From the NCBI GenBank assembly GCA_015143295.1, contig CM026570.1, positions 28,154,445 to 28,218,444 on the forward strand: 64,000 nt of DNA. Direction: 5' to 3'. Under the pieces are notes generated by a model that saw nothing but the letters and a program-made list of their open reading frames with translations, searched no databases and was not told the DNA's origin. The translations under genes and the position numbers were made by a program. Below, in pieces: positions 21,667 through 34,500 of this stretch (its first letter is position 1; each line of letters opens with the position of its first letter). The DNA is from Tetracentron sinense (Eukaryota > Streptophyta > Magnoliopsida > Trochodendrales > Trochodendraceae).

Positions 21667-23070
21667 AATACTCTAAATAGATCTAAAAATTCTGAGTAAT
21701 CGATTTTAAGATGGCAAACAACATTTTTGCAACAAGCCTATGAGAAAGACAGTCAACTACCAGACCTCCATTATTTAATGGAGAGAATTATAATTACTGG
21801 AAATCCAAAATGATGTATTACATCCAAGCTCTAGATTATGAGTGTTAGAGGGTAATAGTCAATGGCCCCATCTTCCCACAAAACTTATGGATGATGTTAG
21901 AATCCCCAAAGTAGAGGAAGAATGGAATGATGCTGACATTAAGCTCATTCAAATTAATGTTAAGGCTATTAGCAACCTCTACTGTGCCCTAAGCCCTCAG
22001 GAATTTAACAGAGTTTCCGAATATAACTCTGCTAAAGAAATCTAGGATAAACTTAAAGTCACCTGTATGACAAATCAAGTTAAGGAAGAAAAGATTAGCA
22101 TGCTTGTTCACAAGTATGAGTTATTTAAAATGGAAAAGGAAGAGTCTATTGGTGATATATTCCCCAGATTTACTAACATTCTTAATGGTCTAAAATCTCT
22201 GGGAAAAGTGTATTCTAATGTAGAGAATATAAGGAAGGTCCTTATATCATTGCCCAAGGAGTGGGCACCAAAGGTTACAGCAATCCAAGAAGTAAAGGAC
22301 CTCACCAGGCTGCTTATAAATGAGCTGATGGGTTCTCTCATGACCCATGAAGTAATAATGAAGAACCAAATTGTCGCGCCCCAAAATACCCCCTAGGAGT
22401 TAAGGGATACTTTAGAGGTGACTACGTGTACCTGTCAAACCATCCTGTAATGCAAGAGGCTAAACATAATATAATACAATGATAATCAGAGCGCGGAAAC
22501 TGAACATAAGTGCGGAAGCATAAGCCAACTTTTTCTTTTTTTCTATAACTCCATATAGTATTCCAAGTTAACATATACTAAATACAATCAAAGTAAAGGT
22601 GGACATGCCCACCTATCAAAATACAAAAAGGAACTCTCTAACCCTCTCCTCTCAACAGTAGTCGAGGTATGGCCACACATCCAAGTCCCCATCCTCCTGA
22701 GACTGCCATGGGATAGGTGGCTCCCTCTCCTCTACATACTCCTCCTCGACCCAAGGCTCGGGGTCGAGGACATCCACACTACCTGCCGACATAAAAGTAC
22801 GGCTGAGCATGGAATACTCAGCGAGTACAAACTACTAGCTAACCATAACAATAGCGAAAGCATAACAACAGTGAGCAATACAAGATATTAATTTAAAGCA
22901 ATAGTGAAAGCATAAGATATATAGCCATATCTTGACATGCGTGTATGAATGCAAAAACCTCGGTAAAACTCATGTCTCGGAAACCTTTTTCATGTCTCGG
23001 TCAAATCATGTATGTGTGTCGTGTCTTGTCTTGTATTTCATGTCTTGATTTGTTCTTGACTTGTATACTT

Positions 23071-23266
23071 GTGAGCCAGAGGCTAGCACCCTTCCTTGGG
23101 CTACCAACCTCCTTGTCATGTTCTTGTTCCATTTCTCTTGTGAGCCAGAGGCTAGCACCCTTCCTTGGGCTACCAACCTCCTTGTCATGTTCTTGTTCCA
23201 TTTCTCTTGTGAGCCAGAGGCTAGCACCCTTCCTTGGGCTACCAACCTCCTTGTCATGTTTCATTT
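23071..23266 (-). repeat. Three 69-bp tandem repeats in s3
   Basis: Starts at 23071, 23140 and 23209 (GTGAGCCAGAGGCTAGCACC), nearly identical. Open frames through them on both strands are by-products of the 69-bp period, a multiple of three. Confidence 0.9.
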
Positions 23267-24243
23267 TCTTGTTTGCTTTATTATACACAATTACTCTTGG
23301 AAAACCCAATTCATGCATGCATGCGTGCTTGTGTGCTTGTCAATAGTGGTAATCATGATAACATACTTGGATGGGCGGATCACATGAATGTGGCATTTCA
23401 ATCCCTAACATAGTGGTATGAAAATTTAGGCAACATATAGCACATTTGGGCAATTTATCATTCCTAAGAAAATTTACACAATTTCTATTTCCATTTTCTT
23501 CATTAAGTCCATTTATCCCTTGTTTAGTCATTTTATCAAACACACGGTGGGCCACATTTCTTAGTCCTTCCATTTCCCTTATTTAGTGCGTATTTTTCAT
23601 CGAGACATCAAGGTACATTCGTTATTTGTAAAGTGCCCATCTTCCATTTTCCATTTCACACATCACACAACATCCATACGGCATCCAATCGCCTCAATCG
23701 ACATCCCATCCACACATCCATACCTTTTTCTTATCTTGTTTATATTTAGTGGAGATGATACATTTTATAAGGAAGAAAACATACTACCAAGTGTCACATT
23801 TCACAATAGAAAATCTAGACTATTGCTAAGGGAAGTTAGTAGGGTGTACTAACCTTGAATCAAGGCTTGAATCCTTGGTAGGGACCTTGATTGAAGCTCC
23901 AACTTGAAAGATGAAGCCTTTGCTTGAAAGAAGCTTGAGTTGGGGAAGAAATCCCTTTCAAAAACATGAGTGAGGGCTGCCCTAGCTTTGAGAATGCACC
24001 CCACCCGAGCTTGAGTTGAAATCTTGAAGAAAACGTGCTTGGGGACGATCTAAGGTCTTCACCCCTTTGATTTCTTCTCCAAAAGCAACCTAGGTTTAGG
24101 AAACCCTTTTCTCTTCTCTCTTATCTCCCAAATCTCTCTAAGTATAGTGAATGATGCCCTAAGGCTCGGGCAAGCCTTAAGGAGAAAGGGTTTAACCCCC
24201 AAAAGACGAAAAAGCTCTTAATGAAAATTCTGAAAAACACGAA

Positions 24244-24431
24244 GACCGAGCGATCGGTGGTTATGACCGATCGATCGGTTGCCTACCGATCGATCGGTGT
24301 TATTGACCGATCGACCGGTCAAAAACTCACTCTCTGGAAAATTTCCCCATACAAAATTTCTGACCGTGCGATAGCTACCAATCGATCGGTTATGGATCGA
24401 TCGATCGTTGACTGGACCGAGCGATCGGTGC
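24244..24431 (-). promoter_or_regulatory. CCGATCGATCGG palindrome cluster in s3
   Basis: Two blocks of about four ACCGATCGATCGGT-like motifs around a spacer containing CTCTCTGGAAAATTTCC. Same layout as in s2 and K2. Confidence 0.75.
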
Positions 24432-25363
24432 CCTGTATGTCTGGACTGTTTTGACCATATCTTTTGACTCGCTTGTCAAATTTCGACGATTCAACTTGCG
24501 TTGGATCCTTCTTTCGAAAACGAACATTTCTGACGTTTCAGAATTTCCGATTTCTCCCTTATTTATTAATTACACTTTGAAACGGCCAATTAGCTACGAG
24601 AGTGCCATTCATTAAAGATGAAAAAGTCCGGGGTGCTACACAAATTCATGATAAACCAAGAGCCAAGAAAGGGCTGACCCTCAGGACTACTCAAGTAGAA
24701 GAAAGTGATGAGGAATCTAGTAGTGATAATGATGACATTGCCTTGATGGCAAGAAGGTTTAAGAGGTTTCTCAAGCACAAGAAGAACTTTAAGAAGAGAT
24801 CTTATAAGGAGTTCTCCAAAGAAGTATCCAAGGCTGAGACAAGCAAGAAGGAACCTATTACATGTTATGAATGCAAGAAGCCTGGCCACATAAGGAATAA
24901 CTGCCCTCAACTCAAGAAAAGCCACAAATTCAAGAAGAAAGCAATGATGGCCACTTGGGATGATTCGGAAGGAAGCAAGTCAGAGGACTCAAGTGATGAG
25001 GAAGTGGAAAATCTATGCCTCATGGTAAATGAGGAAGAGGTAACCTCTACTCCAAATGATTCTCTTTCTTATGATGAAATAAAAGATGCATTTGATGAGC
25101 TTTCTACTGAATTTGGTAGAATAGTCAAATTAAATAAATCTTTTAAAAAGGAAATCCATACTCTCACACATTCATGTGAAACATTGCAAAAAGAAAAAAG
25201 TATGTTAGTAGATGAGAATGAGGAATTAAATAAGAAATTGAATGAAATTCAAAATCCTTCTCATGACTCGTCTAGTGAATGTCATGAGTTAAAAGTAAAA
25301 GTGAAAAACTTGACTAATATTATCCTCACATTCACTAATGGCCAAAAGAAGAAAGACTTTTAG

Positions 25364-25670
25364 GCTAACATAGATGTGTTTTCAACAAAGTAGGACTTGG
25401 CTATAACACTTTTTCAAAACAAAAAGATTATCAAAATTAAGTAGTAATCAAACTCCACCATTTACTTCATTTTATAATGGTAAAATAGTTTAAAAGATTT
25501 GGGTTCCAAAAGGAACATATTCTTCTTCCAAAACTGACCATAAAGACCAAGAATGAGATTGGTTTCCAAGGGAACCAATCCTCCCAAAACCAACCCTAAA
25601 TCAATTTGGGTTCCATCTAAAATAGTTTGGGTATCGGGGGGAAAATATCTTGGAGTTATTTGAATTGGTT
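25364..25670 (+). mobile_element. C1 gag-protease linker, decayed
   Basis: About 300 bp with many stops between the gag coiled coil and protease. Contains repeated KPTLNQFGFH/IWVSKGNQS-like fragments typical of a linker, but no domain I can name. Confidence 0.45.
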
Positions 25671-27110
25671 GTATAGGTGTGTTTCAAGTCAAGAACATCC
25701 AAGACAACATGGTTCTTGGATAGTGGATGCTCAAGGCATATGACTGGGAAAAAGAAGTTGTTTGCATCACTCACTCCTAAGGATGATAGACATGTGACTT
25801 TTGGAAATAATGCTAAAGGAAAGATCATTGGAATAGGAAACATTGGTAAGAATGAGTCTATTTTTATTGAAAATGTTTTACTTGTAGATGGTCTTAAGCA
25901 TAATCTCATTAGCATTAGCAAACTATGTGATAAAGGTCTAATTGTTTCATTCAAATCTAATATTTATATGATTAAGGACAAAGATAATCTTAAGACCTTG
26001 TTTGTAGCACATTGAAATGAAAATGTTTACACCTTAGGATTTGATGAGCTTCAATCTCAAAACATGATGTCTTTTTTTACTATAGATGAAGCTAGTTGGT
26101 TGTGGCATAGGAGATTAGGTCATGCTAGTATGGATCTTTTATCTAAATATGAACTAGTTAAAGGCTTGCCTAGAACTAAATTTGTAAAAGACAAATTATT
26201 TGATGTTTACCAACTTGAAAAACAAATAAAATCCTCTTTCAAAACTAAAAAAATTATTTCTACTTCTAGACCTCTAGAGCTCTTGCATATGGACCTCTTT
26301 GGTTTAAATGAAGTAGCTAGCATAGGAGGCAAAACTTATGCTTTTGTGATTGTGGATGATTATTCAAGGTACTCTTGGGTACTATTCCTTTCCCACAAAA
26401 ATGAAGCACCTTCATTGTTTAAGAAGTTTTACAAAAGAGTTCAAAATGAAAAAGGTTATTCTATTAACAATATAAGAAGTGATAGAAGAGGAGAGTTCAA
26501 AAATAAAGAGCTTGAGTCATTTTGTGATGAAAATGGTTTTGACCATAATTTTTCAGCTCCTAAAACTCCTCAATAAAATGGTGTAGTAGAAAGGAAAAAT
26601 AGATCTCTTCGAGAAATGGCTAGAACTATGCTAAATGAAAATAAACTTCTAAACTATTTTTGGGCTGAGGCCATAAATACTTCATGTTATGCAATCAACA
26701 GAGTTGTTTTAAGAAATAAATTAAATAAAACTCCTTATGAGCTTTGGAATAGAAGGATTCCCAATATAAGTTATTTTAAGGTGTTTGGATGTAAATGTTT
26801 CATACTAAATGATAAACAACATCTTAAGAAATTTGATGCAAAATTTGTAGAAGAAATCTTACTAGTATATTCAATTAATAGCAAAGCTTGTAAAGTGTTT
26901 AATAAGAAAACCTTAACTGTTGAAGGATCAATTCATGTTGTGTTTGATAAATCAAATCTTTTTAACTAGGCCAATAATGAATTTGATGATGAAATTGAAA
27001 ATCTTCCTAAAGAAATATCTAAACTAGAAATCAATAAAGTAAATAAAGATAATCAAGCAGATAAAGAAACAATTGATGAAATCATTGAAATAAATAATGA
27101 GGAAGAAAAT
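25671..27110 (+). pseudogene. Protease and integrase of copia element C1, truncated before RT
   Basis: Protease: WFLDSGCSRHMTG (about 25710-25750; the Asp-Ser-Gly triad is intact) and KHNLISISKLCD. After a stop at about 26014 comes the pre-integrase/integrase zinc area WLWHRRLGHASMD, with the later CxxC apparently lost (VYQLEK at the expected Cys). Then the catalytic core: LLHMDLFG, VDDYSRYSWVLFL, RSDRRGEFKN and, after a TAA at about 26575, NGVVERKNR, so the D-D-E residues can be traced. It continues past a stop at 26968 into a Glu/Asn-rich linker and is cut at 27110 by LTR fragment f1. RT, RNase H and 3' LTR are absent. Confidence 0.85.
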
Positions 27111-28863
27111 TGTAGAGCCCCAGAAATTGAGTTCACTGTTCATGTGAATAGTGTCCTTACATGGTGTGTGTGTAAAGGCTTAAGGCCTCCCATTGTGTTC
27201 TTGATATTATGATTAGTCAAGTGAGGGTTTTAGGTACATGGTTTGAGTCTTAAAAAGAGTGTAAAGATACTCTAAATGGGTAAAATCAATGGTATAAAAT
27301 ATCGTAACTGTTTAAATGGGTTGTTGGTGAATAGTGCTAGTGCATGAGGCATAAAGAGGCCAGAGCCTCTCACGCATGTCGGTGTGAATTTAATTATCAT
27401 TGAGGTGGATTAAAAACCTATGGAGAAGGATTTATGAGGTGTGATTAGGATATTGGACACAAGGGAAAAGAGTGTGAAAACACTCGAGGTGTTCTAGGTG
27501 GTGAAAAGGTATGTCTCGGCATTTGCCTCAACTTTAAAGGGCTCTAGTTTAGCCATCGTTGCTCAAAATTGAGTAATTATTGAATTTTTGGAAAGGCACT
27601 AGAACCCTCTTCAAGGTTCATGCTGATCACTTTCCCTGATTTTGAGTCGGGGTTGAGTCAAAAGTCCAATTTCCAAAGTCGGGACTGTTGAAAATCTGGG
27701 CTGTCGCAACCCATTGCAGACCAGTCCACTTTAGGGGTATTTTTGTCCATGAAAAATAAAAATTATAATTTTTGCAAAACATGAAAGTTGTTCCTCTTCA
27801 AAAGAAGAATCCAACGCAAGTTGAATCGTCAAAATCGGACGAGCGAGTTAAATGTTATGGCCGAAATACCAAAGCTCATTTTTGTAGAGCACCGATCACA
27901 ACTGATCGCTCGGTCCACTACCGGTATATCGGTCATAAGCACCGATCAATCGGTCCACTACCGGTAGATCGGTCATCTATCGGTCGTCTATTGGTCCTAT
28001 GCGTTTTGCAGAAATGTTATTAGGGGTTTTTTGCTCTTTTGGCCACTCCACTCTTATTTTTAAGGGTTGGCTCGAGCCAAGGGTGTTCACAAACACCCTT
28101 AGCAAAATTTTGAGAGAGAGTAAGAGGGGAGAAAAGGGGTTTTCTCCTAGAGCATCCCAAAAGCTTGTATTTCTCAATCCACGGCTCAAGCACGTGAGGA
28201 GCACATTCTCCAAGCTCGGCAGTGTTCTTCCTCGACATTTTCAAGGGTTTCTTCCCCTATTCAAGGTTAGTACACCCTACTAACTACTTTAGTAATAACC
28301 TAGATTTACTTTAAAAGCATACTTGTAGATTTCTTTAGTTCATTCTTTTCTTGACTTGTTTTATTAAATCCCTAAATTTAATCAAGAAAAAGAAGGAATG
28401 ATGGATGTAGGAATGTGTAGTTAAGGCGATGGATGCCATATGGATATATGATGGGTGTTATGTGATGGAAATGGTGGAAGGGTATTGTATACATAATGAA
28501 CACACTTGAATGTTGATGAAATTACAACCATAAAAAGAGGAAATGAAATGGTTAGAAAGGAGTTGTGCTCTATGTGTTTGATAAAATGCATGAATGAGAT
28601 AAAAACCTACGGCTAAGAACAAATTAATGAAAATGAAGAAAACGTGGCATGTAAGATGTTTGATTAAATGATTGTGTAAAATGTAAAACCTAATCTATGG
28701 GATATGAGATAGGGATATTTCCCCAAAAAAATTGTAAAAATGATGATATGCTTTATTAACTCCATAAATCTCTCATGTGCCTATAATTGTTCAAATGCTA
28801 TCTATTATCCTCAATTTTTCCACGCTATTATTATTATGTTTACAAACAACACCCACAGTACAC
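27111..28863 (+). mobile_element. Tekay-type LTR fragment f1 (5' part), plus strand
   Basis: Starts TGTAGAGCCCCAG at 27111 inside C1. The later half (28260 onward, GGTTAGTACACCCTACTAACT) aligns with K3's 3' LTR at 60540. It stops at 28863, where the copia LTR of C2 begins. It could be the 5' part of K3's left LTR, whose 3' part is 52737-53452, but the first ~800 bp look more diverged from K3's right LTR than that later part does. No gene. Confidence 0.7.
27889..27995 (+). promoter_or_regulatory. CCGATCAATCGG-type palindrome cluster in f1
   Basis: Several ACCGATCAATCGGT and ACCGGTAGATCGGT motifs in 107 bp. No clear TATA box follows in this copy. Confidence 0.6.
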
Positions 28864-30286
28864 TGTTGGACATATATGCCCTCGAAAGCCAATAAGAGAC
28901 TTTTCTATGTTGATTAGATAAGCATCATATTCACACAACCAACTATAAAGGGTATTTATATTAATTACTGTCTCAAATGATGAAGATATAACGTTCCATA
29001 GGTAACATTGTAGGAAAATCATGCGAAGGTTGCGAGGAGATATGATTTTTCGATTCCTTGTAAACCTAATATTGTTCGAAGCCTCTAGAGTACTGGTCGG
29101 GCACCGTACTTCATCATGGCTTGCACATGTATAGTTCTATGAGATAGTGTGATGAATCTCATTCACAGAGAGTGGTGACTCTTGACTAACATGTGAGTAT
29201 ATGTAGCAAGTACATAATACTGAACGGGGTCACTAGTGGATACCCTATGGAATACACTATCAGATTGTATTAGGGTTATCCATTCAATAAATTGTCCTTA
29301 GACCTGAGAGGTTAACATCTTCTCAGACATCTGTCTATATGGCTTTGATGTGTCAATCGGCAATGTCCAATACACAGGACTAACTCTGGGTACGTTGGGT
29401 CATGTACACAATGTTTGGAGAAGTGTGTAAACACTCAATAAGGAATCCACAACTCCTTAATTGGAGATAATGATATCAAGGTGATACTTGTTGAACTGAA
29501 CTGTTAAATCCAGTACTGGTGCTTTTCGGTAAAATGATCTTTATCGAAGTTGATATTTTTAATATGGAAAAGTATATATAAATATATATGTCAGTTCTTT
29601 TCTAATGTTTCTTCAAAAGTGTTTTGGAGGTTCAATTCATTGAAAAAGTAATCACGAGAAAGGGTTCTATTCATAAGCTAGGGACTAAGACAGTGGAATT
29701 GTTCCAATCCCGAAAGCTTACAAGTGATTTCGGAATGTGGAAGGATTTATTTGTAAATATATTGTGAGATGGTACTTACAAGCAATTCTCTAATTTCTGG
29801 AGGTTAATCACATTGTGTTAATGGACATTAATTGTGATTGGTGGAAGTCCAGGGACTTAGATAACATTCTATGATCCTAATGGAGTTTTAGGAATGGTGT
29901 TTCCTAGTAACAATGCTTCAACCAAAAAGGTGAAGTACTTGGTCCCACAACCGGAAATAAGAGATCCCTTTAGATCCCACACACAAGGACCTTCTTAAAG
30001 TATTTAATTTAATTATTAATTTAATTAATTAATTTCTCTAAGTAATCACTATATGGTATAGTGAAGCTCTAAAAGGTGGAATCACATTGGATGTGAAAAA
30101 CCAAATGGGTAGGACCCATTGGAAATTATTATAAAAGAATAATTCAAGTGACCAAGAGGGTTTTGGAAACCCTTTGGGCGTGTGGGGTGGGACCCACCTA
30201 GGGTGGGACGCCCACTTCAAGGAGGAAATAATAATTGTTATTATTTATTTAATTATTTTCTAATAACTATATCCTTATTGGATAAG

Positions 30287-30334
<48 letters not shown>

Positions 30335-31081
30335 CTAATTAAAGATTCCCTAATTGTTAGGGATTCCATTAGTTAGTTACTAATTCAAGATTCCTTATTG
30401 GATAAGGATAAGATTAGTTACTAATGGATAAGGTTAGTTTCTTTTAAGATTAATCCTAATTGGATTAGGAGAATAATCAATAAAGGAAACTATTGAGGAA
30501 TCCTAATTGGATTAGGATAAGGTTAATGAATTATAATTGGATTACAATTCAAACAACCAAGAGGGAACATATATAAAGGATTTGATGCCCAGCCCTTTAA
30601 GATATATAATTCTCCATAATTTTTTCTTCTCTCCCTCTCCTCAAGTTCACACACAGCCCTCTCCCCCTTTGAGGGTGTACGGGTCACCCTTCCCCTTCTT
30701 CCTTTTTTTGTTTGGTTTTTGATCTTGATGATCAAGAACAAGTTCTCTGAAGATCAAGATTGGATCTTGTTTGATCAAGAAAGGTTCTTGGATAAAAAAA
30801 AAGAAGAAAAGATAAAAGAGCATGGAATTTGGAAGGGCCATTAGCTTCCATTAGAGAAAACTTTAAAGGAAAAAGAAGGTTTGTGTGAATCGACAGGAGA
30901 CTTGACATTTGTGAAGTTTTACGAGTACTATTCTAACGTGGATTTGACTTAACAATTTCAAAGTCGCAAAGGTGAATGTTATTCCTACCTTCATTGAATA
31001 AAATCAATTAGAATCTTAGTCAGATCTTGGGATTCGATGTATGCCCCCCAAGAACTATGTTTCTAAAATTAAAAAGAGGCA
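28864..31081 (+). mobile_element. Left LTR of copia element C2
   Basis: Starts TGTTGGACATATATGCCC and ends shortly before a tRNA-iMet primer site at 31091. The exact 3' end is uncertain by about 10 bp. It resembles the LTR at 50528-52736 in layout and scattered stretches (for example CTAGGGTGG-G-CGCCCACTT), but the two have diverged strongly. They may be an old pair or two related elements. Confidence 0.65.
30286..30334. repeat. (GTTA)n microsatellite
   Basis: About twelve perfect tandem GTTA units within the C2 left LTR. Confidence 0.95.
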
Positions 31082-31090
31082 TACTTTTAG

Positions 31091-31105
31091 TGGTATCAGA
31101 GCCTT
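31091..31105 (+). other. Primer-binding site of C2 (tRNA-iMet)
   Basis: TGGTATCAGAGCCTT matches the standard initiator-Met primer site and shows that the LTR to its left is a 5' LTR on the plus strand. Confidence 0.8.
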
Positions 31106-34100
31106 AGCTATGCTTCTCTTTGATTTTTGAGTTTAATCAAGATTGCCTCCCCTATGAATTTTGGTAGCCCTAATGAATCAATCTTCTAGATTCTTGATTA
31201 TTGGATAATCATTATTAGGCTTAAGGGATCCCCCTCTAGTTATTGAGGGAGTAATCAAGCCCTTAGAAATTAGTGTGATACTAATTTCAGTTTTGGATGA
31301 TTTCAAAACCTCTTTTAATTCTATTAGAGATAGGTATATAGAGATATAAATTTGGTTAAAGCCCTTTAAGGATTTAGAGATCCTTTTTATATTAAATTAA
31401 ATTGTTTAATTTATTCTTGTGAGCCCCAGGCAAGTTTTCCCTTTGATATATACCACTTAGATACCTATTGATATTTTGGCTAGCAAATATAGATGAGATT
31501 TTATTTATTAAATGTTAATTAATAAATCTCATGGTGTTAGACACCCTTGCTTAAGTATTCTTGAAGATTAAAGCTTATTTCGATTAATATTGATTCATGG
31601 ATTTTTGGATTTGTATTTGATTAGAAGAATCGATACAGTTTCGGTATTTCAGCCATAACTTTGTGACCGTAAGTCCGATTTAGGTCCATCAGTACATCGC
31701 TTCGAAGCCGTCGAAAAGATCTACAACTTTCATGAAGAAATGTTTCCCAGAATCAATCGTTTTCAGGGTCAAAACTTGAGTCGAAAATCTAAAGCGGGAA
31801 AAGGAGTTTTCTAAATTAATTTTTCAAGAGGCTTTCAAATTTTTCCTAAATTCCATTATTTGATTTGAGAGCATGAGATGCTATTAAATCGTTTAATGGC
31901 CTATCAATTAATTAAATAATTTAATTATTTGATTCGAGAGCACGGGCTGAGATTTAATTAAATTATTTAATTATCTGCTTCGAGTCCACGGGCTATCATT
32001 TAATTAAATGTTAATTATGATATCATTTATGGTTCCCTAAAAAGGTTATGGGAATAATATCATAATTATTGTAGTTGATTTGGATTAATTACATGTGCTC
32101 AGAATGACTGCCTACATAGTATTTATAAGTTTTTATTTGATTAATAGTTAATCAAGTAACTACATAAATGCCATTGGTTGAGATACAGGGTTTTATCTCA
32201 AGTGAATTTTAATTGATAGAGATCAATTATTTTATGGACATTTAATACTATTGTTTAGGATATTATTTTATTTAATTGTCAAATCAAATAATCCCTAAAG
32301 CAGTTGGCCATTATGGAAAATTTTGAATTCACCTATTATTGATTTTGAATCAATATAAAGTGATACTAAAAATTAGCAATTTGCTGATTTTTTATTTTGG
32401 TCTTTTAATAGTTATTAGATCAAAATAATATGGAATGGATTAGATCCCTAGCCTAGCCAAATTTAATATGGTGTTTTCTATTTGTTTATCAATTGAGGAA
32501 TGTAAGGATGAATTTTAGGGTTAGATTAAATCTCAGAGAAATTGTTTCTCTTAATGATTTTCAAGCATTAAAGGAAAATTGTTTTCTTTTAATGATGATC
32601 TAAAAACCCTAAGAATTCATTCTAGACATGCTTGCTTTCTTTGCTCTAGGGTTTTTCTATTAAATGTTAATAGAGGCCTTAACCATATGGGAAAGAGTTT
32701 CCCTAAGGTTAACAAAACCCTTGTTGAGGTTATGGACTTTAGTAATTTGTCATGCCATGTTATTATTCATAGTTGATGAATTGTTAATATATATTCTTGT
32801 TGAATGGTGGATGGGTTCCATGATCATACCTTCTTCTTCTCTCTCTATTCTCTTCTCTTTCTTCTTTTGAGTTGTACTCCCCTTGAGCACCCTATTTTGG
32901 GTAGTTTCTCAAGGTTTCTTATTTTGAATATGATGTAATCTTAGTATTAGGAGTTGCTGATTTTTCTATGGAGAAATCAAATTGAAGATCGAAGATGATG
33001 GTGATCGCATGGAGAATAAATCTTGAAAGGCGTTCTACAAGAGTAGTTGTAGGATTTCTAAGATAGCATGATCATGTGGACCCATTGTGTGGCTATATTA
33101 TGTATTTCATGTGATGATTTGTTATAGCTTTTAGTTGCTTAGAAAAGTCCATAACCCTTGTGATAATGTGATTATCGGTTTTTTGTGCAAATTTTGGATA
33201 ATTGGATCAAACCCCACAATATGTGTTTTGTTGAAACATAAAAAGTTTGTGTTTAAATAAAACACATTATTATAGCCCTTTTGGACATGATTCATGTAGT
33301 CCATGTTGAAATTTTTACGTGGAACATGTTACTTGCATGATTATGAGATAATTGTGCCTTAATTGGCATAGATGTAATCTAACAATATTCACGATTATGG
33401 AAAGTGCTTGAGTGACACTTATAGACCCTAGTAGAGGTCTTAGAGAGTTGTTTAAATACTCCTATAATTTCTTTTAGACTTAGGGTTGGTGAACCCTAAT
33501 GTGCTGAAATTAATTCGTAGAGAATTAAAGGGTAATATAGTCCATTTTGACTTATGGGCTTTAGTGATGCACATGGACACTTTATAATTGTTATTTTGGG
33601 CCCATGGTGCTTGGTATGACCAATAGTCCATCATATGGATGTATGAACCATTTAAAGCCCACTGATGTTAAAAATGATCTTTGTACCCTTGGATTAGATC
33701 CATTAAGATTTCTGGGGCTAGTGGGAGTTCATTGGAATTAGTTTGATCTAATTAAACAGAAATTTAATTTATTATCATGTGATGATTTTGTATATTGTTC
33801 TATACATGTGATACAATGATAAATATTGTGAATGCTTTTGATATATGCATTAGATGTATAATTTGTTCAGAATATTCTGTTTTCCCTCAAGAAAAATATT
33901 AAGTGAATTAAATGGGCTAATCTATCCTACGGGATAATGTTGCCCTATGACCTTCCATTATCAATAAGACTAGAAATTAATTAGCCTGAGTCTTGTCTCT
34001 CTGACAGGAATCGGACATAATTCAGTCTAAATTAAACTCCTAGTGTTTTATTTCTATAGTAGATAGGAATGTGTATGGCCTGATAGGGAGTGTCAACTAG

Positions 34101-34500
34101 CATGGGGGCATATTCGTACTTGATCATATGACAACCGAGAATAATGGGTTTCACTTAACCAAGGACCATGACGGCTGACAGGTGACAGTCATGTTATCCT
34201 TGGAGGTCACAAGAAAATTGGGAATCACTGATTTACATAAGGAGTTATGCATGAGATGTTCAGTGATAGATAGTTACTATCCACCTTGTAGTGCATATGT
34301 GGTACTATCCTAGCATAGAAGATTGCATGTGTATTATAAGGCACCCAATGCTCATCAGAAACATGAAGTAGTATATTTCCTAATTTTATAGATTGAGGGG
34401 TCTATGAAATTTGACTGAATGATGAGCAATATCATCAAAGATCGAAAGCCCTGATCTAATGATATTATTATATGTGAAATATTATGATGTATGTTTTATT
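31106..34500 (+). mobile_element. C2 leader / unassigned A+T-rich region
   Basis: About 3.4 kb without convincing coding sequence on either strand. The small open frames here are short, start-poor and A/T-driven. By position it is a long untranslated leader between the C2 primer site and gag, but it could contain other decayed insertions I cannot delimit. Confidence 0.4.

Larger units (their letters stand above)
22372..24640 (-). mobile_element. Solo LTR s3, Tekay/Del-like, in C1 gag
   Basis: Minus strand TGTAGCACCCCGGAC...GGGGCGCGACA, 2269 bp, with an exact target duplication CAAAT (22367-22371, 24641-24645). Carries the palindrome cluster 24244-24431, three 69-bp repeats (23071-23266) and both conserved hairpins (22607-22624 and 22802-22822). 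Confidence 0.93.
21711..25363 (+). pseudogene. gag of copia element C1, split by solo LTR s3
   Basis: Starts near the ATG at 21711 (MANNIFATS), with stops at about 21738 and 21844. Contains LFNGENYNYWKSKMMYYIQ, NEFNRVS-like EFNRVSEYNSAKEI, MLVHKYELFKMEKEESIGD and TAIQEVKDLTRLLINELMG. It is cut at 22371 by s3 and resumes at 24646 with an acidic stretch and then the zinc knuckle CYECKKPGHIRNNC (about 24863-24904). The C-terminus is coiled-coil-like (FDELSTEFGRIVKLNKSFKK). The family resemblance is to SIRE/Tork copia gag. Stops and the insertion make it inactive. Confidence 0.85.

Noticed and set aside
22945..23387. Open frames of 83-133 codons on both strands
   Set aside because: Artefact of the 69-bp repeats (a multiple of three) in solo LTR s3.
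30523..30841. Small frames near 30.5-30.8 kb (for example on minus, KGERAVCELEERERRK)
   Set aside because: They lie inside the C2 left LTR, are low-complexity, and have no homologous frame in the right LTR.
31106..34500. Possible host gene in the A/T-rich stretch
   Set aside because: Only short frames without domains, exon-like pattern or codon bias; best explained as element leader and decayed repeats.
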